The position numbers and the translations under genes were made by a program. A stretch of DNA of 64,000 bases, taken from assembly GCA_902617375.1 (NCBI GenBank), contig CACMWI010000003.1:62001-126000 (forward strand), given 5' to 3'. Below are positions 1 through 9,703 of this stretch, one piece after another. Numbering within the stretch: position 1 is the stretch's first letter; each line of letters opens with the position of its first letter. This stretch comes from an uncultured Alphaproteobacteria bacterium. Lineage in GTDB: Bacteria; Pseudomonadota; Alphaproteobacteria; Methylaequorales; Methylaequoraceae. The notes below the pieces were generated by a model. That model did not search any database. It worked only from the letters and a program-made list of their open reading frames with translations, and was not told where the DNA came from.

Positions 1-643
1 TATTCTGTTGATATCCATAATCATCATACAATGATCTGATTGCTTCATCTAAAGACATTGGTGCAGGTACTAATTGGGTCCTAATAAAGTCTTGAGCAAT
101 TTGATTGTCTTTATTAACAGCATTGGCATATAATCTTAAAATGTTATCAAATGTCATTTCATAAGCACCTATAATCTGGTCTCCATATAATGAAAAAAAC
201 TTACATTCTGTGGGGTGTTTTAAAAAAACCTTTGACGACCTATCTATCAATGAAGTTAAAGGGCCTTTGCCCAGTGAAGTAAAAGTTTCTATTCTGATCT
301 TTACAGGTTTCTCATCTTTTAATTGTTCTGCATAGAATCTTATGGAGTTGGTGGTTATCTCCTCTGGAGTAAGTTGGTTACCCCCACCTCTAACTTCACC
401 TCCCCTTCTATCCTCAGGAATTGGATTAAATTTTTTCAATTTTACGTTTAATAAATCTAAAAGTTCTGAATGTGGTGAAGTTTCGCATATGTCATCATTA
501 GCTTCAACTTTTTTACTGTCTCCAGGAGAAGCAAAATCAATTTTATCTTCTTCTTCAGGATCAGTTAATTCTTGAGAATTAATATTTACTGAGGTTACTA
601 ATAAGATCAATAATAATAAGACAGGAAATTTAGTTTTTTTCAT
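1..643 (-). CDS. Secreted protein of unknown function (3' part outside window)
   Basis: An open frame reads leftward from an ATG at 643-641 to the window edge with no stop, giving 214 visible residues; the C-terminus is missing. The N-terminus (MKKTKFPVLLLLILLVTSV) is a typical Sec signal peptide, so the product is probably periplasmic or secreted. After it come an acidic linker (PEEEDK), a Gly/Arg-rich stretch around residues 85-94 and a mixed alpha/beta region with two Cys (in DDICE and PTECKFF). I do not recognise the family. A 234-bp frame on the opposite strand at 342-575 is its shadow. tRNA-Asp and tRNA-Val lie upstream in the same orientation. Confidence 0.75.
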   Translation of the reverse strand, partial: MKKTKFPVLLLLILLVTSVNINSQELTDPEEEDKIDFASPGDSKKVEANDDICETSPHSELLDLLNVKLKKFNPIPEDRRGGEVRGGGNQLTPEEITTNSIRFYAEQLKDEKPVKIRIETFTSLGKGPLTSLIDRSSKVFLKHPTECKFFSLYGDQIIGAYEMTFDNILRLYANAVNKDNQIAQDFIRTQLVPAPMSLDEAIRSLYDDYGYQQN

Positions 644-709
644 TTAAACAACTATACATTTTTAAAATACATCATTAAATAAATATTTTAAAACAGAACT
701 GAAAATGGG

Positions 710-786
710 TGGCGGGAGTGACGGGACTCGAACCCGCGGCCTCCTGCGTGACAGGCAGGCGTTCTAACCAACTGAACTACACCCCC
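710..786 (-). tRNA. tRNA-Asp (GTC)
   Basis: The reverse strand folds into a full cloverleaf. The acceptor stem GGGGGTG pairs with CACTCCC (one G-U), followed by discriminator G and an encoded CCA at 712-710. The anticodon GTC lies at 752-750 in the loop of a CCTGC/GCAGG-type stem, and the T-loop is GTTCGAG. It sits 4 nt downstream of tRNA-Val on the same strand, so the two are probably co-transcribed. Confidence 0.97.
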
Positions 787-790
787 AGAC

Positions 791-866
791 TGGTGGGCGG
801 TGAGAGGATCGAACTCCCGACATCCACGGTGTAAACGTGGCGCTCTCCCAGCTGAGCTAACCGCCC
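791..866 (-). tRNA. tRNA-Val (TAC)
   Basis: Reverse-strand cloverleaf with acceptor stem GGGCGGT, anticodon stem CCACG/CGTGG and loop TTTACAC, which gives anticodon TAC at 833-831. Discriminator A and CCA are encoded. It is the upstream member of a tandem pair with tRNA-Asp. Confidence 0.97.
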
Positions 867-965
867 ATAATCAGTATGTTTATAAATTATTTTAATAAAA
901 TTTAAAACAATTAATTTTTAATCCTTTATCAATTATAATAATTTTGGAGAATTAAGAAAACAATC

Positions 966-1628
966 ATGTATAAATCTTTGAATTCACTGAATGAAAGAAT
1001 AATCAGATGTATGAAATGTCAGAGGTTAGTAAATTTCAGAGAAAGTATTGCACTTAAAAAAACTAAAAGATTTATAAAAGATAACTACTGGGGTAAACCT
1101 GTAATAGGATTTGGAGATCCTAATGCAAAAATTATTATAGTTGGCCTTGCTCCAGCGGCACACGGTGGGAATAGAACTGGAAGGGTTTTTACAGGTGACA
1201 AATCAGCTGATTTTTTATTTAAGTGTCTACATAAAGCTAAATTATCTAACCAACCCTACTCAATACACTTAAATGACGGACTGATTCTAAAAAATGTGTA
1301 CATGACTCCGGCGTTAAAATGTGTGCCGCCTGAAGATAAGCCAAAGGCTGAAGAACTAAAAAAATGTTTTATTTATCTAAGCGAAGAGATTTCATACTTA
1401 GAAAATGCAAAAATTATATTAGCATTAGGTAAAATTGCGTTTGAAAGCTGTGTAAAACTTTTTAATCTTAAACCATCCTTGTATAAATTTATTCATGGTT
1501 CAGAGTATTCTATAAACAAAAGACTAAAAATCTTAGCTTGTTACCACCCTAGCCCAAGAAATGTTAACACTGGAAAGATCAACGAGGCGCAAATGGTTGA
1601 GATCTTGAATATTGTAAGAAACTGTTAA
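966..1628 (+). CDS. Uracil-DNA glycosylase, type 5 (UDGb-like, Fe-S)
   Basis: Base-excision-repair glycosylase that removes uracil and related deaminated bases from DNA. Residues 60-73 (GLAPAAHGGNRTGR) match motif A of family 5 UDGs, in which the catalytic Asp of other UDG families is missing. His194 in CYHPSPRN is the conserved C-terminal motif. Cys15, Cys18, Cys119 and Cys134 have the spacing expected for the [4Fe-4S] cluster of family 4/5 enzymes. The 220-aa length is normal. It runs opposite to hupB and converges on it through a shared terminator. The assignment to family 5 rather than 4 rests on motif A. Confidence 0.93.
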   Translation: MYKSLNSLNERIIRCMKCQRLVNFRESIALKKTKRFIKDNYWGKPVIGFGDPNAKIIIVGLAPAAHGGNRTGRVFTGDKSADFLFKCLHKAKLSNQPYSIHLNDGLILKNVYMTPALKCVPPEDKPKAEELKKCFIYLSEEISYLENAKIILALGKIAFESCVKLFNLKPSLYKFIHGSEYSINKRLKILACYHPSPRNVNTGKINEAQMVEILNIVRNC

Positions 1629-1665
1629 ATCACACCTCATCTAGTAAGATGTGATTTTATTTTTA
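1628..1665. terminator. Bidirectional intrinsic terminator between UDG and hupB
   Basis: An inverted repeat AATCACA (1628-1634) / TGTGATT (1650-1656), with an inner CATCT/AGATG pairing option, is followed by a T-rich run on the + strand and by A/T on the other. It lies between the stop codons of two convergent genes, where a shared terminator is expected. Confidence 0.7.
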
Positions 1666-1935
1666 GTTGAGTGATTCTTTTAAGCTTTTTCCAGGTCTAA
1701 ATTTTGGAACATTGGCAGCAGGAATATTAATTGAAGCACCAGTTTGTGGATTCCTTCCGGTAGTTGCTTTTCTTTTTGAAACTAAAAAAGTACCAAAACC
1801 TACAAGTCTGATATCTCCCCCACCTTTAAGTTCCGAAGTAATTGTGTCAAAAACAGCATCAACTGCTTTTGCGCTGTCACTTTTATTTAAACCAGTATGG
1901 TCTGAAACTTTGTTAACTAGATCGTTTTTATTCAC
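1663..1935 (-). CDS. hupB: DNA-binding protein HU
   Basis: A 90-residue nucleoid protein of the HU/IHF family. It begins MNKNDLVNKVSD and carries the DNA-binding beta-arm signature with RNPQTG and the proline that intercalates into DNA. The length is exactly the family norm. It lies 90 nt downstream of lon in the same orientation, the usual alphaproteobacterial clpX-lon-hupB arrangement, and may be read with lon or from its own promoter in the gap. The opposing frame at 1667-1975 is a shadow. Confidence 0.97.
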   Translation of the reverse strand: MNKNDLVNKVSDHTGLNKSDSAKAVDAVFDTITSELKGGGDIRLVGFGTFLVSKRKATTGRNPQTGASINIPAANVPKFRPGKSLKESLN

Positions 1936-2025
1936 GCTAGACCCCCTTTTAAAAATTATAAAGCATCAATCTTAATGCATTTTTTTTAATTCTATATAAA
2001 CTTTATACCTAGTCAAACACATTTT

Positions 2026-4425
2026 TCAATGTCTTAAACTATTTTCCTTGGGGTTCAAAGATTTTTCAGGTATCCCAATCTTATCTTTTGAAGGTTTGTA
2101 TGCGATGATTTTAGATGTAAATGCTTTTTTTAGTATCTCATTTGCACTATCAACAAAATGAATTTCAATGTTGTTTAATATTTCTTTTTCTTCGATTTCA
2201 GCAAGGTCTTTCTTATTTTCTTTAGGAATTAAAACTTCCTTAATTCCGCCTCTCACAGCCGCAAGAAGTTTTTCTTTAAGACCACCAATTGGTAACACTC
2301 TTCCTCTAAGTGTTATTTCACCGGTCATTGCTATATTGTTTTTGACTGGGATCCCGGTAAATGCTGAGATGATTGTTGTAAACATCGCAATCCCTGCTGA
2401 TGGACCATCTTTAGGCGTGGCTCCCTCAGGGACATGTACATGAATATCGTGTTTTTCAAAAAGATTGGGAGAAATTCCAAATTTTGCTGCATTAGAGTGA
2501 ACATAACTTTGAGCTGCTTGAACTGATTCTTTCATTACATCGCCAAGCTTTCCGGTATAAATTGCTTTGCCTTTACCTGGCATTATAACCGCTTCAACTT
2601 GCAATAGTTCTCCTCCAACTTCAGTCCAAGCAAGTCCAGTACAAACACCAACTAAAGATTTGTTTTCAATCTCTCCGTATTTAAACTTTTTAACTCCTAA
2701 AAATTTATCGATATTGTTTTTTGAAACTGAAATGACCCTTTTTTTTTTCATTATAATTGTCTTTAAAGCTTTTCTTATTATTTTAGATATCTCTCTCTCT
2801 AAGGACCTTACCCCAGACTCTCTGGTAAAATATCTAATAATACTTTCAATTGCAGAATCATAAATTTTTATTTCTTTACCTTTAATACCGTTTTCGGTTA
2901 ACTGCTTGGGTAATAAGTATTTTGATGCAATATTCATTTTTTCGTTCTCGGTATAGCCAGATATTCTAATGATTTCCATTCTATCTACGAGTGGTTGAGG
3001 AATATTTAAGGTATTTGCTGTGGTTACGAACATTATGTTTGATAGATCGAAATCAACTTCAAGATAATGATCATTAAAGTTCTTATTCTGTTCTGGGTCT
3101 AATACTTCAAGAAGTGCTGATGCTGGATCACCGCGCCAGTCAGAGCCGATTTTATCAATCTCATCTAAAAGAAATAAAGGGTTTGAATGTTTAGATTTTT
3201 TTAAACTTTGTATAATTTTTCCTGGCATTGAACCAATATATGTTCTTCTATGCCCTCTTATTTCAGATTCATCCCTGATTCCCCCAAGCGAAACTTTAAT
3301 AAAAGACCTTCCTAATGCCTTTGCCATTGATTTGCCGAGTGAAGTTTTTCCAACTCCCGGTGGTCCTACTAAACATAAAATTGGACCTTTAGGTTTTTTA
3401 ACTCTAGATTGTACAGCTAGGTATTCAATAATTCTGTCTTTAACTTTTTTAAGACCAAAATGGTCTTTATCTAAAGTTTTAAGGGCTTTATTTAGATTTA
3501 TATCTGTTTCAATATTAGTATTCCAAGGTAATGAAATAATCCAGTCTAAGTAATTTCGAACTACCGTGGCCTCTGCTGACATAGGGCCCATACTTTTAAG
3601 CTTTTTGATTTCTGATTTTACTTTTTCTCTAGCTTCATCAGATAAGTTGATTTTTTTTATTTTATCTTCGATTTCAGATATTTCGTCCTTAGACTCATTA
3701 GATTCTCCTAATTCTTTCTGTATGGCTTTCATTTGTTCGTTAAGGTAATATTCCTTTTGAGTCTTATCCATTTGTCTTTTTACTCGACTTCTAATTTTCT
3801 TTTCGACTTGAAGAACGCCTATCTCGTCATCCATATATTCAATGATTTTATTGAGCCTCTCTTTAATCGAGATTGTTTCGAGTAACTCTTGCTTTTCAGA
3901 TAACTTGTTACCCAAATGAGCACCCATTGTATCGGCAAGCTTATTGAGATCAGAAATTTGATTAAGAGTAACTAAAATTTCGGGAGGAACCTTCCTATTA
4001 AGTTTGACATAGTTCTCGAATTGATTTATGGCTGTTCTAGACAATGCGTTAATTTCTTTATCGCTAGAATCGTTTACAATATTGATTGGATCTAAATAAG
4101 CTTCAAGAAAATCTTTATTCTCCGAAAAATGAGATATTTTTGCTCTTTCAATCCCCTCTACTAAAACTTTGACTGTACCATCCGGAAGCCTCAATAACTG
4201 TAGTATGGTTGCTAATGTACCGTGCTTATAGATATCATCTGCTAATGGTTCGTCAGTATTGGCATCTTTCTGAGCAACTAAAAATATTTCTTTTTCGAAC
4301 TTCTCGGCGAAGTCCAGAGCTTTTATAGATTTTGTTCTACCAACAAAAAGCGGTACAATCATATTCGGAAATACAACTATATCTCTCAATGGAAGTACGC
4401 AGAAAGATTCTTTATAATTAGTCAT
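2026..4425 (-). CDS. lon: ATP-dependent protease Lon
   Basis: Cytoplasmic AAA+ serine protease that degrades misfolded and regulatory proteins. The 799 residues hold the N-terminal LAN domain (about 1-200), a coiled-coil helical part, the AAA+ module with Walker A GPPGVGKTS and Walker B LFLLDEIDK, and a C-terminal peptidase domain with catalytic Ser in PKDGPSAGIAM and Lys in GLKEKLLAAVRGG. The usual AAHRG after that Lys reads AAVRG here. The start overlaps the clpX stop by one base (TAATG), implying translational coupling. It belongs to the tig-clpP-clpX-lon operon. Confidence 0.98.
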   Translation of the reverse strand: MTNYKESFCVLPLRDIVVFPNMIVPLFVGRTKSIKALDFAEKFEKEIFLVAQKDANTDEPLADDIYKHGTLATILQLLRLPDGTVKVLVEGIERAKISHFSENKDFLEAYLDPINIVNDSSDKEINALSRTAINQFENYVKLNRKVPPEILVTLNQISDLNKLADTMGAHLGNKLSEKQELLETISIKERLNKIIEYMDDEIGVLQVEKKIRSRVKRQMDKTQKEYYLNEQMKAIQKELGESNESKDEISEIEDKIKKINLSDEAREKVKSEIKKLKSMGPMSAEATVVRNYLDWIISLPWNTNIETDINLNKALKTLDKDHFGLKKVKDRIIEYLAVQSRVKKPKGPILCLVGPPGVGKTSLGKSMAKALGRSFIKVSLGGIRDESEIRGHRRTYIGSMPGKIIQSLKKSKHSNPLFLLDEIDKIGSDWRGDPASALLEVLDPEQNKNFNDHYLEVDFDLSNIMFVTTANTLNIPQPLVDRMEIIRISGYTENEKMNIASKYLLPKQLTENGIKGKEIKIYDSAIESIIRYFTRESGVRSLEREISKIIRKALKTIIMKKKRVISVSKNNIDKFLGVKKFKYGEIENKSLVGVCTGLAWTEVGGELLQVEAVIMPGKGKAIYTGKLGDVMKESVQAAQSYVHSNAAKFGISPNLFEKHDIHVHVPEGATPKDGPSAGIAMFTTIISAFTGIPVKNNIAMTGEITLRGRVLPIGGLKEKLLAAVRGGIKEVLIPKENKKDLAEIEEKEILNNIEIHFVDSANEILKKAFTSKIIAYKPSKDKIGIPEKSLNPKENSLRH

Positions 4426-5684
4426 TAAGCCTTTTTGTTTATTATTTTATTGGGTTTGTCATATATATACAAAGGTTTCGAGTTATTTTCGATAACCTCT
4501 GTGTTAACAACAATCTCATTAACACCTTCAACTCCAGGTAAATTATACATGGTGTCTAATAATATATTTTCAAGTATTGACCTTAAACCTCTTGCACCTG
4601 TGGTTCTTTCTATTGCTTTTTTTGCAATTAAATTTAGAGCTTCATCCGTAAATTCTAGCTTAACATTCTCAAAAGCAAATAATTTTTGATATTGTTTAAT
4701 AAGAGCATTTTTGGGTTTTGTTAATATTTCAACCAAGCTTTCTTCATTCAAATCATCTAAAGTTGCAATTACTGGTAGTCTCCCTACAAACTCTGGAATC
4801 AACCCAAACTTTAATAAATCCTCTGTTTCAAGTTTCTTAAGAATATGTCCGATTTCTTTTTCTGATTTGTCTTTGACATCAGCCTCAAAACCTATACTCG
4901 ATTTGTCTCCTCTGTTAGAAATAATTTTGTCTATACCAGCAAAAGCTCCGCCACATATAAAGAGTATATTTGTAGTATCAACTTGAAGAAAATCCTGCTG
5001 TGGATGTTTTCTCCCACCCTGAGGTGGAACAGAAGCAACTGTGCCTTCCATAATTTTTAACAATGCTTGTTGGACACCTTCTCCTGATACATCTCTTGTA
5101 ATTGAGGGATTATCTGACTTTCTACTTATTTTATCAACTTCATCGATATAAACAATACCTCTTTGGGCTCTTTCAACATTATAATCTGCAGCTTGAAGAA
5201 GCTTTAAAATTATATTTTCAACATCTTCTCCTACGTAACCAGCTTCAGTAAGAGTTGTGGCATCAGCCATTGTAAAGGGTACATCAATAATCCTTGCAAG
5301 TGTTTGAGCTACAAGTGTCTTACCCGAACCTGTAGGGCCAACCAAAAGAATATTAGATTTTGAAAGCTCGACGTCAGAATTTATTGTTGCATTGTCAATT
5401 CTTTTATAATGATTATGAACAGCAACTGAAAGAATTTTTTTTGCGTCGTCTTGACCAACAACATAATCATTCAACAAATTGTAGAGTTCTTTGGGTGTCT
5501 CAACGTGTCCTGTTTTTGGAGAAGGAACAACCTTGTTTTCTTCTCTAATTATGTCCATACACAATTCGACGCATTCGTCACAAATAAACACGGTTGGACC
5601 AGCTATAAGTTTTCTAACCTCATGCTGACTTTTACCGCAGAAACTGCAAAAAAGTGTATTTTTGTTATTTTTTGAATCAACCAT
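4425..5684 (-). CDS. clpX: ClpX, ATPase subunit of ClpXP protease
   Basis: AAA+ unfoldase that delivers tagged substrates to ClpP. The 419 residues start with the C4 zinc-binding domain (CSFCGK...CDECVELC), then Walker A GPTGSGKT, Walker [10 protein letters not shown], the GYVGEDVE pore loop and the sensor-2 arginine region TTGARGLRS. It lies 61 nt downstream of clpP and overlaps lon by one base. All key residues are present. Partners are ClpP, encoded next door, and substrate adaptors outside this window. Confidence 0.98.
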   Translation of the reverse strand: MVDSKNNKNTLFCSFCGKSQHEVRKLIAGPTVFICDECVELCMDIIREENKVVPSPKTGHVETPKELYNLLNDYVVGQDDAKKILSVAVHNHYKRIDNATINSDVELSKSNILLVGPTGSGKTLVAQTLARIIDVPFTMADATTLTEAGYVGEDVENIILKLLQAADYNVERAQRGIVYIDEVDKISRKSDNPSITRDVSGEGVQQALLKIMEGTVASVPPQGGRKHPQQDFLQVDTTNILFICGGAFAGIDKIISNRGDKSSIGFEADVKDKSEKEIGHILKKLETEDLLKFGLIPEFVGRLPVIATLDDLNEESLVEILTKPKNALIKQYQKLFAFENVKLEFTDEALNLIAKKAIERTTGARGLRSILENILLDTMYNLPGVEGVNEIVVNTEVIENNSKPLYIYDKPNKIINKKA

Positions 5685-5745
5685 TAATTATTCTATAATT
5701 ATAAAATATTTTGAATACTGCAACCTTTATTCCAAAATTAAACTT

Positions 5746-6348
5746 TTATTTTTTTTTTAAATCTGGTCTCTCTGCCACAACTTTATCGACAATTCCAAAC
5801 TTTTTAGCATCATCCGCATTCATAAAATTGTCTCTATCCATCATCTTTTCGATTGTCCCAAGTGACTGACCAGTATGAACTTCGTAGATTTTATTTAAAC
5901 TTTTCTTTAAATTTATAATTTCTTTTGCATGAATTTCAATATCAGATGCTTGTCCCTGAACACCGCCAGAGGGTTGATGTGTCATAATTCTAGAATGAGG
6001 TAGGCAATATCTTTTTCCTTTAGTACCAGCTGTTAGTAGAAGAGAACCCATGCTTGCAGCTTGTCCTATACAAAGAGTTGAAACATCAGGTCTAATATAT
6101 TGCATAGTGTCGTATATTGCTAACCCAGAAGATACAACTCCACCTGGAGAATTTATATAAAGAAATATATCTTTCTTGGGATCTTCAGACTCTAGAAAAA
6201 GAAATTGTGCACAAATAACACTAGAAACAGCGTCATTTACTTCGCCTGTGAGAAAAATTATTCTTTCTTTTAAGAGTCTTGAAAAAATATCATATGACCT
6301 CTCCCCCCTGTTAGTTTGCTCGACAACCATTGGAATCAATGAACTCAT
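5746..6348 (-). CDS. clpP: ClpP proteolytic subunit
   Basis: Serine protease subunit that forms the double-heptamer chamber of ClpXP. The catalytic Ser lies in [11 protein letters not shown] and the His in [11 protein letters not shown], followed by the Asp-containing segment after the handle helix. The N-terminus [20 protein letters not shown] is the typical axial-loop region, supporting the start. Length is 200 aa. The start overlaps the tig stop by one base (TAATG), so the two are translationally coupled. Confidence 0.98.
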   Translation of the reverse strand: MSSLIPMVVEQTNRGERSYDIFSRLLKERIIFLTGEVNDAVSSVICAQFLFLESEDPKKDIFLYINSPGGVVSSGLAIYDTMQYIRPDVSTLCIGQAASMGSLLLTAGTKGKRYCLPHSRIMTHQPSGGVQGQASDIEIHAKEIINLKKSLNKIYEVHTGQSLGTIEKMMDRDNFMNADDAKKFGIVDKVVAERPDLKKK

Positions 6349-7676
6349 TATTTTTTCTCCTTCTTTTTGTTTGATATCATTTTCTTCTCGTTTTGTAAAA
6401 AATCAGATTTAAAAAGTTCGTCAATTGTGCACTCCTTCTCTTTTTTTTCACAACTGTTTACTATGTACTTCATAACTTTTTCTTCTAAGGCAACACCCCT
6501 AAGGTTATTCATGAGGTTTGGGTTGCTTTTATAAAATTCAACGACCTGCTTTTCTTGTCCAGGGTACTTACTTGCTTCACCAACAACTGCTTGAGTAAGG
6601 TCAGAGTCAGTTATCTTTATTTCATTTTTTTCAGCAATAGAATTTATTATCAAACCCAGTTTTACTCTTCTATTAGCAAGTTGCTTAATTTCAGAATCTT
6701 TTTTATCTTTCTTTTCAGCCTGTGACATTAAAAAATTAAATTCTTCATCAATCATTTTTGAGGGTATTTGAAACTCAAAATTTTTAAGCATTTTTTCTGT
6801 AGCTTCTCTTCTCATTTTCAAAAGTGACAAATTCACAAAGTCTTTATTCATATTTTCTTCTATTTTTTTTCTTAATTCATCTAAATTTTTTTCGCCCAAC
6901 TCCTCAGCTAATTTATCGTCTATTTCAATTTTTTTAACTCTTTCCTGAATATCTTTGATTTCAAGTGCAAATTCAGCCTTTTTTCCAGCAATTTTTTTTT
7001 CTCTATAATCATCTGGAAAAACTACTTTTATAGTTTTATTTTCTCCAATTTCTAAATTGATCATCTGATCTTCATACCCAGGTATATATTTATTTGAACC
7101 TAAAACAACTGTTTCATCTTTACCAGAACTTCCATTAAATGCTTTATTATCAATTTTTCCTTCGTAATCAAATAATACTAAATCGCCAATTTTTGTTTTT
7201 CTCTTTGTTTTTAAAGGAATGAATCGTTCATGTTTTTCAGCAATTTGAGATAGGGAGTTATCAATATCTTTGTTTGATATCTTTAATTTTGATTTTTCAA
7301 CAATAATTTTTTTTAGATCATAATCAGGAACATCTGGCATTAATTGAAAACTCGCACTAAATTGAAGTTCGTTTCCCTCTTCATATTTTTTTATCTCGAC
7401 TTTAGGTTGCACGGATGGTTTGAGTTTTTTTTCTTTTACAACATTTGTTAATGTTTCATTAATGATTTTATCTAAAACCTCAGAGACAACATTCTGTCCA
7501 AATCTTTTTTTTATGATTGTTTTTGGAACTTTTCCTGGTCTAAAACCTGGCAAATTTACTTTATTCATTAACTCAAAGTATTTTTTATCTAATTCAATAT
7601 TTATCTTTGAAGAAGGTATTGTGACTAACCATTCGACTGACAATTTATCAGTGGTTTTTAATTCTTTAATATCCAT
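6348..7676 (-). CDS. tig: Trigger factor
   Basis: Ribosome-associated chaperone with peptidyl-prolyl isomerase activity. The N-terminal ribosome-binding domain carries the signature [10 protein letters not shown], and the FKBP-like domain follows at about 160-240 before the long helical C-terminal domain. I start it at the ATG at 7676 ([11 protein letters not shown], 442 aa). The frame stays open upstream to 7727, but that extension lies inside the tRNA-Leu gene and cannot be coding. Only 9 nt (AAAAAAACT) separate the tRNA 3' end from this ATG, and no Shine-Dalgarno is present. Downstream it is coupled to clpP. Confidence 0.95.
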   Translation of the reverse strand: MDIKELKTTDKLSVEWLVTIPSSKINIELDKKYFELMNKVNLPGFRPGKVPKTIIKKRFGQNVVSEVLDKIINETLTNVVKEKKLKPSVQPKVEIKKYEEGNELQFSASFQLMPDVPDYDLKKIIVEKSKLKISNKDIDNSLSQIAEKHERFIPLKTKRKTKIGDLVLFDYEGKIDNKAFNGSSGKDETVVLGSNKYIPGYEDQMINLEIGENKTIKVVFPDDYREKKIAGKKAEFALEIKDIQERVKKIEIDDKLAEELGEKNLDELRKKIEENMNKDFVNLSLLKMRREATEKMLKNFEFQIPSKMIDEEFNFLMSQAEKKDKKDSEIKQLANRRVKLGLIINSIAEKNEIKITDSDLTQAVVGEASKYPGQEKQVVEFYKSNPNLMNNLRGVALEEKVMKYIVNSCEKKEKECTIDELFKSDFLQNEKKMISNKKKEKK

Positions 7677-7685
7677 AGTTTTTTT

Positions 7686-7770
7686 TGGTACGGGCGGAGG
7701 GACTTGAACCCACACGACATAAGTCACTAGAACCTAAATCTAGCGCGTCTACCAATTCCGCCACGCCCGC
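7686..7770 (-). tRNA. tRNA-Leu (TAG)
   Basis: Reverse-strand class II tRNA with a long variable arm. The acceptor GCGGGCG pairs with CGCCCGT, discriminator A and CCA are encoded, and the anticodon stem CTAGA/TCTAG carries loop TTTAGGT with anticodon TAG at 7736-7734. It lies immediately upstream of tig, on the same strand. Confidence 0.96.
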
Positions 7771-7816
7771 TTATAGTTTTTAATAAAAAACAACATTATT
7801 TAAAGTAAATCAATTA

Positions 7817-9199
7817 TTATTTTTTTAAAGAATTAATGGCAATTGGTATTTCACCTATAAAATCCTCAACAACAACATTTTTCTTGCTCTGTGAAATTTT
7901 ACTCTGAATGAACAATGATGCTGGCATAGCCTCTTCTATTGCCATTTTTTGCGCTAGAAGCCCGGCAATTATTCCACATAAAACGTCTCCTGATCCAGCG
8001 GTAGCTAAATTTTGATTTGCCAAATTATTGATCCATATATTTTCATCTGGAAAAGCGATAACAGTATCGTTTCCTTTTAATAAAATACAATTGTCAATTA
8101 ATTTAGATGCTCTGAGACAATTATTTATTTTTGATAATTTTTTAGAATAATTAAAAACTTTTTTAAATTCTCCGGTGTGAGGAGTTAAAATGATATTTTT
8201 TTGTTTAATTAAGAATTTTGAAAATTGTTTTTTTTTTTTTTCAAAAATACTTATCGCATCTGCATCTATAATTTTCGGTCCGTTAAATAAGTCTAAAATT
8301 TCAAGTAATTTTTTTGTTTTGAAACTTTTGCCTAACCCTGGACCTACTACTAAAACATCCTTTTTCAATAGATCAGAGTTTTTAAAAATTTTGATGATTG
8401 TTCCAGGTTCAGTTTGTGTGTAATATTTTAAATTCTTTTCTTCTACAGAAATTGTTGAGAGTCCACATCCAGTTTTTCTTGCAGAGTATGCCACTAGTCT
8501 TGAAGCACCAGCCATTTCTCCTCCTATAACTAAAACATGTCCTTTATCGTATTTATTAATATTAGAATTTTGCAAAGGAATATTTTTAATACTTTTTTTA
8601 TTCACGAGTTTGATATTTGGTTTACACTTTGGTTCGGGTAGCCCTAAATTTAATAATTCAAGTTTGCCAATAAATTCTTTTGCAGGTTGTAAGAAATATC
8701 CTGGTTTAAGGAAACCCATTGCCAACGTGGTGTCAGCTTCAATACATGTCCCCAATCTTTCACCTGAGTCACCACTTAAACCACTTGGAATATCTACAGC
8801 AACTATTTTTTTATTTGATTTATTAATTAATTCTATAATTTTTTTACTATTTCCATTGATTTTTTTGTTTAATCCTGTTCCAAAAATACAATCAAAAATT
8901 ATCTCCGTATTGTTAATTAAATTTTTTAATTTCTTGAAATCTATCTTATGGTTTCTATCAATTTTAAATATACTTACATCATATTTTTCTGATAATTTAT
9001 TATATGATAACTTTCCGTCCATTCCATTATTTCCAGGACCACAAATAAATAAAATTTTTTTTTTCTTGTAATTTTTTTTTATAAAATTTGTTATTTTTAT
9101 TGTTGCATTATCAAATAACTTGTTTAATGAGTTTTTTTTTATATAAATATTTTCAGATTCTTTGATTTGTTTTATTGTATATAAATTTAGCTGGTACAT
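7817..9199 (-). CDS. nnr: Bifunctional NAD(P)H-hydrate repair enzyme (epimerase + ADP-dependent dehydratase)
   Basis: Repairs hydrated NADH/NADPH. The N-terminal half is a YjeF_N epimerase (ICGPGNNGMDG, with Asp-containing AVDIPSGLSGDSG). The C-terminal half is the ADP-dependent (S)-NAD(P)H-hydrate dehydratase of the ribokinase-like fold (LVVGPGLGKS, ILTPHTGEFK, and ATAGSGDVLCGIIAGLLAQ near the C-terminus). The 460-aa length is slightly short for fused Nnr. The ATG at 9199 directly abuts the ATG of the divergent gene at 9200, so its promoter must lie inside that gene. Confidence 0.95.
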   Translation of the reverse strand: MYQLNLYTIKQIKESENIYIKKNSLNKLFDNATIKITNFIKKNYKKKKILFICGPGNNGMDGKLSYNKLSEKYDVSIFKIDRNHKIDFKKLKNLINNTEIIFDCIFGTGLNKKINGNSKKIIELINKSNKKIVAVDIPSGLSGDSGERLGTCIEADTTLAMGFLKPGYFLQPAKEFIGKLELLNLGLPEPKCKPNIKLVNKKSIKNIPLQNSNINKYDKGHVLVIGGEMAGASRLVAYSARKTGCGLSTISVEEKNLKYYTQTEPGTIIKIFKNSDLLKKDVLVVGPGLGKSFKTKKLLEILDLFNGPKIIDADAISIFEKKKKQFSKFLIKQKNIILTPHTGEFKKVFNYSKKLSKINNCLRASKLIDNCILLKGNDTVIAFPDENIWINNLANQNLATAGSGDVLCGIIAGLLAQKMAIEEAMPASLFIQSKISQSKKNVVVEDFIGEIPIAINSLKK

Positions 9200-9703
9200 A
9201 TGAATAAATTTTACTTAACTTGGATAATTTTTTTCTTTTGCTTTAAGATAACATTTGCTTCGGTTAAAGTTAATTCAATTATCAAATTGGATAACAATGT
9301 TCCAGAGGAATGTGGTCTAAGTTTCATTTTTGATCATAAAGATTTTTTAACTGAAGCTATGGTGTATGTTAAAAAAACGGACGGTAATAATACTTTAACT
9401 CAATTTAAAATTATTTCAAAAAATCAAGTTGAGAAAGCAAATATTGTTACAGCATCCTTAGAACTGAATGAAATTATTACCCAACAAATCAAGTCTGAGC
9501 CAAATTTTTTTATGTCTGGGGAAACAGATCAAGATTCAATGTCTATTTTCTTTCAGGAAATATTAATAGGTGGTGGAAATGTTTTAGTTGATCAATCTTC
9601 TTATGAAATTAAAGGACCTATTGATTCAAAAGTAAGGTTAGAGTATCTTTTTTGTACTGGTGAAATGTTTCTTCCTAATTATGAATCGAATCAAAATGAA
9701 TAA
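9200..9703 (+). CDS. Secreted protein of unknown function
   Basis: A 167-residue product with an N-terminal signal peptide (MNKFYLTWIIFFFCFKITFA) and a probable cleavage site after FASV. The mature part is beta-rich with two Cys, one at ECGLSF and one at FCTGEM, which could form a disulphide. No family is recognised. It overlaps the start of bioB by 8 nt, so the two are probably co-transcribed. Its start codon abuts that of nnr on the other strand; a TATAAA at 9180-9185 could act as its -10 element with a very short leader. Confidence 0.75.
   Translation: MNKFYLTWIIFFFCFKITFASVKVNSIIKLDNNVPEECGLSFIFDHKDFLTEAMVYVKKTDGNNTLTQFKIISKNQVEKANIVTASLELNEIITQQIKSEPNFFMSGETDQDSMSIFFQEILIGGGNVLVDQSSYEIKGPIDSKVRLEYLFCTGEMFLPNYESNQNE

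Noticed and set aside
342-575. 77-codon frame on the + strand at the left edge
   Set aside because: It is antisense to the signal-peptide gene that runs off the left end; that gene has a better start and composition.
1667-1975. 102-codon frame opposite hupB
   Set aside because: Antisense shadow of a well-conserved HU gene.
7677-7727. N-terminal extension of trigger factor
   Set aside because: It lies inside the tRNA-Leu(TAG) gene; the conserved N-terminus starts at 7676.
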